Part shown: piece after piece, positions 45,540 through 51,812 of the stretch
Layout of the letters: the number at the start of each line of letters is the position of its first letter
Position numbering within the stretch: the stretch's first letter is position 1
From: Paraburkholderia phytofirmans PsJN
GTDB taxonomy: Bacteria > Pseudomonadota > Gammaproteobacteria > Burkholderiales > Burkholderiaceae
NCBI RefSeq assembly: GCF_000020125.1
Contig: NC_010681.1
Location: 124,001-188,000, forward strand
Direction of reading: 5' to 3'
Length of the DNA: 64,000 bases
Program-made: the position numbers and the translations under genes
The notes under the pieces: generated by a model
Databases searched by the model: none
What the model saw: only the letters and a program-made list of their open reading frames with translations
Told to the model about the DNA's origin: nothing

Positions 45540-45620
45540 CGTGTGGCGATAAACCGTGCGGTCAGTCAGGCGCGCGTCAAGCAAACGAGCGAACACTCAC
45601 AGGCGATGAAGGAGATAAAC

Positions 45621-46655
45621 ATGTACAGGGATGGTCGGGGAAGGTGGAGGAAGGGTCTGGCAGCACTGTCGTTGTGCATCACGGCGGGTGCAGCGCACGC
45701 GCAGTCGTCAGTGTCGCTATACGGACTGGCCGATGCGTTTGCCGGCGTGGTGCGTACGCCAGGCGCGTCAGGCAACACCTGGCAGGTGGGTTCGGGCGGG
45801 CTTTCGACATCGTACTGGGGCATGTCGGGCGCCGAGGACCTGGGCGGTGGCATGAAGGCGATCTTCACGCTCGAGAGCTTTTACCGGATCATCAGTGGAC
45901 AGTTGGGGGCGTACAACGGACAGTCCTTCTTCGGGCGCCGCGCGTTCGTGGGTTTAAGTGGCCCGTTTGGTCAGCTGACACTGGGGCGCAATGATTCGCT
46001 GCTGTTCGTCTCGACTCTGCTGTTCAACCCGTTCGGCAACTCGTTCGTCTTCTCCCCCATCGTGGTCCACAGCTTTCTGGGCTCCGCGATGGGTGCGGCT
46101 TCCGTGCAAAGCGATACGGCGATCGACGATTCGATCGTCTACCAGACGCCTGAGATTGGCGGACTCACGGGCAGTCTGCAGTACAGCAATGCGGGCGTCG
46201 CGGGCCACGCCGGGCAGGCAAACTACAGTGCGAACGTGCTCTACTTTGCGGGGCCGTTTTCTGCGACGGCCGCAGTCCAGAGCCTGCACACCGCGTCGCT
46301 TTTCCTGAACGGCGCCACGGAACAGACAGCGTGGCTGGTCGGCGCCGCGTATCGCCTGCAGGCGGTAAAGCTCTATCTCCAGTATGAGCGGGTGACCAAC
46401 AACAACGAGCTCACCGACGATACCGTTCAGGTGGGCGCGAGCGCGCAGGTCGGCACGGGCAGCATACTCCTGTCCTGGGCGGGAACGCTCAGGCAGCCGG
46501 CACAGGGCGCGGATGTCCGCTGGTCGACCGTGGTGCTCGGGTATGACTATCCACTCTCGAAACGCACGGACGTCTACGCCGCATGGAGATACGACACCAT
46601 GACCAGCGTCTCGTCCGGCAACAGCCTGGGCGCCGGTATCCGGATGAAGTTCTAG
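45621..46655 (+). CDS. Outer-membrane porin, Burkholderia Omp type
   Basis: A 344-residue 16-strand porin. Signal peptide MYRDGRGRWRKGLAALSLCI with cleavage after AHAQ; mature start SSVSLYGLADAFAGVV (family opening SSVTLYG); conserved FFGRRAFVGLSGPFGQLTLG; it ends in the aromatic residue of GAGIRMKF, required for outer-membrane insertion. The ATG at 45621 has AAGGAG at the right distance and is preferred over the ATG at 45606, which is that ribosome site. As last gene of the importer operon it may admit the same substrate. Confidence 0.92.
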   Translation: MYRDGRGRWRKGLAALSLCITAGAAHAQSSVSLYGLADAFAGVVRTPGASGNTWQVGSGGLSTSYWGMSGAEDLGGGMKAIFTLESFYRIISGQLGAYNGQSFFGRRAFVGLSGPFGQLTLGRNDSLLFVSTLLFNPFGNSFVFSPIVVHSFLGSAMGAASVQSDTAIDDSIVYQTPEIGGLTGSLQYSNAGVAGHAGQANYSANVLYFAGPFSATAAVQSLHTASLFLNGATEQTAWLVGAAYRLQAVKLYLQYERVTNNNELTDDTVQVGASAQVGTGSILLSWAGTLRQPAQGADVRWSTVVLGYDYPLSKRTDVYAAWRYDTMTSVSSGNSLGAGIRMKF

Positions 46656-46906
46656 CCGCCCCCATCCGTCGTGGTCGGGTCGCGTTGACCGGGGCCGCTT
46701 CAGCGGTTCCGCAGCCCCCATGAAGCAGGCATGACCGGCCTAATTGCCGCCATCCCAAGCCGGTACGTTCTGCTCGCCGCATGTTGTTCACTTCGTCCGA
46801 CGGGGTTCCCCGTCGATAAGACGGGTTTGTGTGTTGGCGTCAACCGCTGCTTGAATGCCCTCAGGTTCCGGCCACTGCAGGCCAGAACGATTCCTGGGGG
46901 CAAGTC

Positions 46907-47149
46907 ATGTCAATCGAGGACAGTAGCGCGGACAGGATCCTGCGCCGTCGACAGGTCGAGGCGCGCACGGGGTTGTCGCGCTCGACCATTTACCGTCGTA
47001 TGCAGGCCGGAACCTTTCCGCCGGCGGTCGCGCTTGGCGGCCGGCTGGTCGGGTGGCGGCAGGCCGATATCGAGGCGTTTCTCGCGAACCCTGCCCGCTA
47101 TCGTGTGCCGGCACGCCTTCGCGATGTGGGCGCGGGAGGCGCGCCATGA
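46907..47149 (+). CDS. AlpA-family DNA-binding regulator
   Basis: An 80-residue MerR-like/AlpA protein: DRILRRRQVEARTGLSRSTI then YRRMQAGTFPPAVALGGRLV and GWRQADIEAFLA, the complete AlpA pattern. These regulate excision or transfer genes in integrative and prophage elements. The start ATG at 46907 has GGGGGCAAGTC before it. It marks the left side of the conjugation module and overlaps the next gene by ATGA. Confidence 0.88.
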   Translation: MSIEDSSADRILRRRQVEARTGLSRSTIYRRMQAGTFPPAVALGGRLVGWRQADIEAFLANPARYRVPARLRDVGAGGAP

Positions 47150-47472
47150 GCCGGAACCTTGCTTCAGGACCGCTCGGCCCGCGTCTGGAGAATTGGGGCA
47201 ACGCAGCGCGGGGCGCCTACGATCTGGTCGATGCGGCGCGGATCACGAAGGCGTGGGAGACCTTGCATCCCCGGCATCGTGACATGCTCCGCATGGTGTA
47301 TCTCTGGCACGCCAACCAGGAGGTCGTCTGCCGACGTCTGCGCATACCGCGCCGGCCGGCGCAACGCTTCGCACTCGAACTGGCGGCCGCGCACACAGCG
47401 CTCGCGCGGGCGCTGGAGTCCGGAGACCCGCACCGCGGGAAGAACTCGCCGCCATTGGACGACGGTCACTAA
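47146..47472 (+). CDS. Small hypothetical protein coupled to AlpA-like regulator
   Basis: A 108-residue basic protein: a helical segment AWETLHPRHRDMLRMVYLWH followed by NQEVVCRRLRIPRRPAQRFA, which looks like a sigma-region-4-like helix-turn-helix. The ATG overlaps the AlpA stop, so both are translated together. I recognise no named family. By position it is a small regulator of the mobile element. The following 290 bases (47473-47762) appear empty. Confidence 0.6.
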   Translation: MSRNLASGPLGPRLENWGNAARGAYDLVDAARITKAWETLHPRHRDMLRMVYLWHANQEVVCRRLRIPRRPAQRFALELAAAHTALARALESGDPHRGKNSPPLDDGH

Positions 47473-47762
47473 GGGCGTGCTACTGCGAGGGGCATATCGG
47501 GGCTGGCCGCCCGGCATTCGAAGAACGGTAGATAACCGGCTTTTCGCAGCCATGAGGTGCCGCCCAGGCATCGGATGAAGCACCGAAAGCGCAGTGCGCC
47601 AACGAGGGGGAGCGCATCATTGGCCATGCCGGTTCAACGCACTCGCGCGCCTGCCGGCCCCGTATCGCCAGAAGGTGGGACCCATGGCAAAGTTGGGCGA
47701 CCCGCTATCGGGCGAACCACCTGATTCGTTTCTCGCGCAACGACTCCTGGTGATTGTGGTGG

Positions 47763-48167
47763 CTACCGGTCAAGCCAGTTCTCGATCGCAAGACCGCGTA
47801 TGCGGCTGAACACCTTCGTGTTGTCAGTCACGAGTGTGAGCCCCAACGCACAGGCATGAGCCGCGATCAGAAGCTCGTTTGCACCGATCGGCTGGCCAGC
47901 AATCTCAAGCTCTGCACGAATACCCCCGTATTCGGTGTCAGCAGGCACGTCCAGCGGCAGCACGGGAATGATCGCAAGCAGGCTTTCCACTCTGGCCAGC
48001 AATTTTTCGGAACCCTTTCTGGCACAGCCATAGCGCAGTTCCGCCGCGACGACGACGCTCGTGCAGATCGCCCTGGGATCAATTTGCCCGATATGGGTGG
48101 CCACCTTTCCGGACGGATAGCGGATCATGTCGCGGATGACGTTCGTGTCCAGCAGATAGCCGTTCAA
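47763..48167 (-). CDS. vapC: VapC-type PIN-domain toxin
   Basis: A 134-residue PIN-domain ribonuclease: YLLDTNVIRDMIRYPSG with the first catalytic Asp, VVVAAELRYGCARKGSEKL with the conserved Glu, IGANELLIAAHACALGLTLV (position of the third acidic residue is Glu in ANE) and VTDNTKVFSRI with the last Asp. Its start overlaps the antitoxin stop by ATGA. On a conjugative element it would favour retention. Confidence 0.92.
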   Translation of the reverse strand: MNGYLLDTNVIRDMIRYPSGKVATHIGQIDPRAICTSVVVAAELRYGCARKGSEKLLARVESLLAIIPVLPLDVPADTEYGGIRAELEIAGQPIGANELLIAAHACALGLTLVTDNTKVFSRIRGLAIENWLDR

Positions 48168-48436
48168 GGTATGCCCTCCGGCTGAAGAGGCGCATCCTCA
48201 ATATCCGGAAACTGGTCGTCAGGTCCGAACCGTGGCTCCTGTCTCCATGCATCCAGCAATTCGATGATGTTCGCGGGGGTTTTCACCGGCTCGATGATGA
48301 GCCTGTCGCCCTCCCGATAGATCAGGACGCGATCACCCGGCAACTCGAATTCGACCGGGATGCGTACCGCCTGACTCCGGTTGTTGCGGAACAGTCTGGC
48401 CTCCCTGGGGCGGCCGGAAGGAGGGGGCACGGGCAT
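48164..48436 (-). CDS. vapB: VapB-type antitoxin
   Basis: A 90-residue AbrB/MazE-fold antitoxin: ARLFRNNRSQAVRIPVEFEL, the classic VapB/SpoVT opening, then RVLIYREGDRLIIEP, and a disordered acidic tail for toxin binding. The ATG at 48436 has AAGGAG at normal distance; the alternative ATG at 48442 abuts the ribosome site. A 14-bp palindrome lies directly upstream. Confidence 0.9.
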   Translation of the reverse strand: MPVPPPSGRPREARLFRNNRSQAVRIPVEFELPGDRVLIYREGDRLIIEPVKTPANIIELLDAWRQEPRFGPDDQFPDIEDAPLQPEGIP

Positions 48437-48446
48437 GATCATCTCC

Positions 48447-48460
48447 TTTGTATATACAAA
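48447..48460. promoter_or_regulatory. VapBC autoregulatory palindrome
   Basis: TTTGTATATACAAA is a perfect 14-bp palindrome immediately upstream of the vapB ribosome site, followed by a second half-match TGTATATG (48462-48469). This is the normal place for VapBC operator binding. Confidence 0.7.
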
Positions 48461-48612
48461 ATGTATATGCCAGAATGCCCATAGTCAAGCTCGACCCGGG
48501 TCGTAATAGCAATCCGTAGGGTTTGCGGTATCGTGGCATCCTCTGTGTCCAGACCCGGCGCCATAACCGGTGCCATGAAGCCGCTGATGCTGTTCCGCCA
48601 TCGCAATTTTTT

Positions 48613-48652
48613 TGGGAACGCGTGGGAACACATGGGAACCCATGGGTAAACG
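48613..48652 (+). repeat. Four-unit, 10-bp-period direct repeat upstream of transfer operon
   Basis: TGGGAAC recurs at 48613, 48623 and 48633, with TGGGTAA at 48643: an exact 10-bp period, one helical turn, preceded by a seven-T run. It is 310 bases before the first gene of the conjugation operon. Such arrays can be iterons or multi-site regulator targets. Confidence 0.6.
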
Positions 48653-48818
48653 CAGAGCCGGCGAGGTGTCTGCAGGCCCTTGCATTGCGCCACGTAGTCG
48701 CCTAGATTGAACCCAACAATCTGATCCGGTCAACGTGCCACGCACGACCGAGTACGCGTTAGCGGCCCCGCAGTTTCGATGTCTGAGCAACGACGTGGTG
48801 TGCCGTGTCGCATTCGCA

Positions 48819-48842
48819 AAAAGCCTGCATATGCAGGCTTTT
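48819..48842. terminator. 24-bp perfect palindrome, bidirectional terminator-like
   Basis: A perfect palindrome centred on GCATATGC with arms AAAAGCCTGC and GCAGGCTTTT, followed by CTGTTTT on the plus strand. It could end transcripts in either direction or be a regulator site. No plus-strand gene precedes it. Confidence 0.55.
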
Positions 48843-48876
48843 CTGTTTTCTGGCGCTGATGCAATGATCCCCCGTT

Positions 48877-48917
48877 GAACCCGCGGTCAGCCTCCCCGGC
48901 GCCGCGGGTTCCTTTTT
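48877..48917 (+). terminator. Intrinsic terminator in the leader of the transfer operon
   Basis: Arms GAACCCGCGG (48877-48886) and CCGCGGGTTC (48902-48911) with a 15-nt loop, then CTTTTT. It is oriented to stop plus-strand transcription 45 nt before the first transfer gene, so it would act as an attenuator or end a small RNA made from the 48.65-48.88 kb stretch. The rest of 48461-48962 shows no gene. Confidence 0.65.
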
Positions 48918-48962
48918 CTGCACAGGTTCATCGGCAGCGGGTGCGGCTGAGGACGATGAACC

Positions 48963-49835
48963 ATGAAATCGCTTCTGATCATTTCGGCGACGGGCCGTTC
49001 GGGCAGCACGACGGTGTCCTGTCTGCTCGCCCGCCATCTGCAGTGCGCCTGCCGCTGCCGGGTACTGGTACTGGACCTGGCCGACCCACCCCGCTGCGCG
49101 CACGTGCTTGCCGGACTCGGCTTCGACGCGATCGCATCCAGCAACCAGGTGGTGGCCCCGAAAGAGAAGGGTCGATGCGTATCGGGGGGCTGTGTGCACG
49201 TGCTCAACGCCAACACCGTCGACGCGCTGGTCTTGCGAGACGATCCCGACCGCACGCGCTATTACGCGAACCTTCGTCACCTGCTGTCAACGGCGGCACG
49301 GTGGTTCGATGTCTGCCTGATCGACGCGCCCGCATTGCCTGACCTGCGCGCCGTCTGCGCGGAGGCGCTCGTAGACGCGGCGCTGAGCCCGGTCCCGATG
49401 TCGGCCGGATGCCTCAGTTGTGCCTCGGAGGTGATCAACGGCACATACGGCATCCGCAACGTCCGGGCCCGACTGAATCCGGCACTGCGCTTCACCGGGA
49501 TCCTGCCGGTCGCAACGACGCCTGCGGCGATGGAAGAAGCGTGGATGAAGATGATGGAGACGACACTGCGGGAGTGGCTCATCGCCGATGTGGCGTCTCC
49601 CCGTGGATACGTCTGGCTGCCCCATCTGACGTCCGGCCGGCATATGGGATCGCTCACGCCAGGAGAGAGCGGGCGTGCTGCACGCGATGCCGGGGTGCAT
49701 GAAGACCTGCCTGAAGAACCGCCTGAAAACATCAGGGCGAAGGCGGCCTGCCTGGATGTGCTTGCGCACCGGCTCGAAGCGATTGAGGACGCCACCGTGC
49801 CTGCGCTTCGTCATGGGGAGGCGTGTGATGCATGA
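48963..49835 (+). CDS. ParA/MinD-like ATPase-fold protein with degenerate P-loop
   Basis: A 290-residue SIMIBI-class protein at the head of the transfer operon, comparable in place to VirC1-like proteins. The fold is visible: SLLIISATGRSGSTTVSCLL at the N-terminus, VLVLDLADPP, and WFDVCLIDAPALPDLRAV as Walker B region. The deviant Walker A (KGGxGKT) reads TGRSGSTT, both lysines lost, so normal ATP hydrolysis is doubtful. The C-terminal 60 residues are acidic. Overlaps the TrbM-like gene by 8 bases. Confidence 0.72.
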   Translation: MKSLLIISATGRSGSTTVSCLLARHLQCACRCRVLVLDLADPPRCAHVLAGLGFDAIASSNQVVAPKEKGRCVSGGCVHVLNANTVDALVLRDDPDRTRYYANLRHLLSTAARWFDVCLIDAPALPDLRAVCAEALVDAALSPVPMSAGCLSCASEVINGTYGIRNVRARLNPALRFTGILPVATTPAAMEEAWMKMMETTLREWLIADVASPRGYVWLPHLTSGRHMGSLTPGESGRAARDAGVHEDLPEEPPENIRAKAACLDVLAHRLEAIEDATVPALRHGEACDA

Positions 49836-50412
49836 CGCGACCACCCTGATGAATACGGCCAGTGCCGTTGTCTTCCGCGCGCTGCGGCACGCACTGCGCC
49901 GCGGGTCGATCGTCGCCGCGGCATGCCTCGCCACGTCGGTCATGGCGCCGGGCGTTGCCCACGCCGACGACTGGGGCTGCCAGGTCATCCTCTGTCTGTC
50001 CAATCCCGGTGGTCCCGAACAGTATGGCGAGTGCGTGCCGCCCATCGAGAGACTGTGGACTGCACTGCGTCACGGCGATCCTTTCCCGACGTGCGATTTC
50101 GGGGAGGGTGGCTCGCAGGGGACGTCGGCCGCGAATGTCTGGGCGAGCGCGGGGTACTGCCGTGAGGACCTCCTGTACTGGGGTGGTTCCGAGCAGAGCG
50201 AACTGCTGTGCAACGCGCGCGGGGCGATCAACGTCGAGATCGACGGTGAACTGTACACGCGGGTGTGGTGGGACGCGCGAGGTACGGATCGAACGATCAC
50301 GGAGTTCTACGGGGCCGGCAGTATCGCGCTTCCATATGACCCGACGCAGTCGGCCCGCCTCTTCCTCGAGCGGGAATCGGAGGGCTCCGGTGGACAGGGA
50401 GGTGGCGAATGA
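49828..50412 (+). CDS. TrbM/KikA/MpfK-family conjugal transfer protein
   Basis: A 194-residue exported protein: signal peptide region SIVAAACLATSVMAPGVAHA, then DDWGCQVILCLSNPGGPEQY and GECVPPIERLWTALRHGDPF, matching the TrbM-type domain with its paired cysteines. More cysteines follow (GYCREDLLYW, ELLCNARG), so disulphides are likely. It ends with ATGA overlap on the VirB1-like gene. The family is needed for mating-pair formation in several plasmids, but its mechanism is not settled. Confidence 0.78.
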   Translation: MHDATTLMNTASAVVFRALRHALRRGSIVAAACLATSVMAPGVAHADDWGCQVILCLSNPGGPEQYGECVPPIERLWTALRHGDPFPTCDFGEGGSQGTSAANVWASAGYCREDLLYWGGSEQSELLCNARGAINVEIDGELYTRVWWDARGTDRTITEFYGAGSIALPYDPTQSARLFLERESEGSGGQGGGE

Positions 50413-51086
50413 TCCCGCTTGCCGCGTTCATGGTCCTCGCCCAGCAGTGCGCACCTGACGTGGCCCCCGCCACGATGGCCGCTGTCGTGCGCGTCGAGTC
50501 GGACTTCAATCCCTATGCGATCGGTGTGGTGCACGGGCGCCTGCAGCGGCAGCCGGCCAGCCTTGCCGAGGCCGTCGCCACCGCACGCGCACTCGATGCA
50601 GCGGGCTGGAACTACAGCGCCGGGCTCGCACAGGTAAACCGGTCGAACTGGCCGCGCTTTGGTCTGACAGCCGATACGGCCTTCGATCCGTGCCGGAACC
50701 TGGCTGCGGGCGCAGCCATTCTCCAGGGCTGCTTCGAACGCGCGAGGCGGATCCATGCGCAGGCCCGACAGGTCCAGCAGGCGTTGCGTTCGAGCCTCTC
50801 ATGCTATGCGAGTGGCGACTTCTCGACCGGCTATCGCACGGGCTACGTGCAGCGCGTGGTTGTGCACGTCGCCGACACCACGCGCATCGTTCCCGTCGTG
50901 CCGGCCATTGACCCACAGGCCGAACCGCGGACATTAGCCATTCCCGTTGAAGCGGTGGCGTCCCCGGTCACACCTGCAGCAGGTGCACGACCGGACGTCG
51001 CATCGTCCCGGCCAGGGAATGGGCAGAGTGGTCGCCCGGACGGGCAGCCGGAAGAAGCAGCACAGGAGAGTGCGGTGGTGTTCTGA
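50409..51086 (+). CDS. virB1: VirB1-type lytic transglycosylase
   Basis: A 225-residue SLT-domain protein opening a gap in peptidoglycan for the type IV secretion channel. The catalytic Glu is in VVRVESDFNPYAIG; GLAQVNRSNW and the RNLAAGAAILQGCF segment complete the domain. A Pro/Ala-rich C-terminal tail of about 60 residues follows. It begins within the stop of the TrbM-like gene. Confidence 0.9.
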   Translation: MIPLAAFMVLAQQCAPDVAPATMAAVVRVESDFNPYAIGVVHGRLQRQPASLAEAVATARALDAAGWNYSAGLAQVNRSNWPRFGLTADTAFDPCRNLAAGAAILQGCFERARRIHAQARQVQQALRSSLSCYASGDFSTGYRTGYVQRVVVHVADTTRIVPVVPAIDPQAEPRTLAIPVEAVASPVTPAAGARPDVASSRPGNGQSGRPDGQPEEAAQESAVVF

Positions 51087-51123
51087 GTCGCAAAGAGATC
51101 ACGGTGTGGAACAGGAGCATTCC

Positions 51124-51465
51124 ATGAAATCAGGACTACGAATGATATGGCGTTGGCTTCCGGAGCGGCTGGAAAAACCCGGGACGGCGCGCCCCTCCCG
51201 ACGCGGGCTTGCACTTCTTCCAGTGCTGGCCCTGACGGTGACGCCTGCCTGGGCCCAGCTTTCGCAGGTCAACACCCTGCTCACGACGATCCAGACGACA
51301 TTGCTTAGCGTGGGCGCGGTGGTGTGCTCGATATCGATCATCTGGGCGGGTTTCAAGATGATGTTCCAGCATGCGCGCTTTGGCGACATCGCCAACGTAT
51401 TCATCGGCGGCCTGTTCGTGGGCTGCGCCACGGTGATCGCGGCGATGCTGATCCCGACGAGCTGA
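51124..51465 (+). CDS. virB2: VirB2-type pilin
   Basis: A 113-residue pilin precursor: long signal peptide ending PAWAQ, then LSQVNTLLTTIQTTLLSVGA and a second hydrophobic helix VFIGGLFVGCATVIAAMLIP, with the short positively charged loop KMMFQHARFGD between them. The ATG at 51124 follows GGAGCATTCC. The open frame reaches back into virB1 but the pilin N-terminus starts here. Confidence 0.88.
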   Translation: MKSGLRMIWRWLPERLEKPGTARPSRRGLALLPVLALTVTPAWAQLSQVNTLLTTIQTTLLSVGAVVCSISIIWAGFKMMFQHARFGDIANVFIGGLFVGCATVIAAMLIPTS

Positions 51466-51478
51466 GGCGGAGGCGCAC

Positions 51479-51811
51479 ATGAATCCGGCCGCAAACCGAC
51501 TCGTGGATCCTGTCTTCAAGGGCTGCACGCGCCCCGCGATGCTCTGGGGTGTACCGCTCGTGCCCTTCCTCATGGTGGGCGGCAGCATCCTGATACCCGC
51601 GATCTGGGCGCTACTCGCGAGCCCGCCAGCAGGCGTCGGCATCGTGCTGCTCCTGATCCCCGTCTTCGTCACGATGCGCGCGGTCACGCGCCATGACGAC
51701 CAGCGCCTGGCGCAACTCGCATTGCGGCTGCGCATGGTGGTTCGCCAGCGTAACCGTGGCTTCTGGTGCGCGCATGCCTACACGCCGCTGCGCCTGAAGA
51801 GGAGGGGCTGA
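51479..51811 (+). CDS. virB3: VirB3-type inner-membrane protein
   Basis: A 110-residue protein with the VirB3 opening DPVFKGCTRPAMLWGVPLVP and two closely spaced membrane helices (FLMVGGSILIPAIWALLA and VGIVLLLIPVFVTM), then the RHDDQRLAQL segment. It lies 13 nt after virB2 and one base before virB4, and works with VirB4 in the inner-membrane complex. Confidence 0.9.
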   Translation: MNPAANRLVDPVFKGCTRPAMLWGVPLVPFLMVGGSILIPAIWALLASPPAGVGIVLLLIPVFVTMRAVTRHDDQRLAQLALRLRMVVRQRNRGFWCAHAYTPLRLKRRG

Positions 51812-51812
51812 C

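Noticed and set aside
48613..48652. 10-bp repeats as a CRISPR array
   Set aside because: Units are too short, adjacent without spacers and no cas gene is near.
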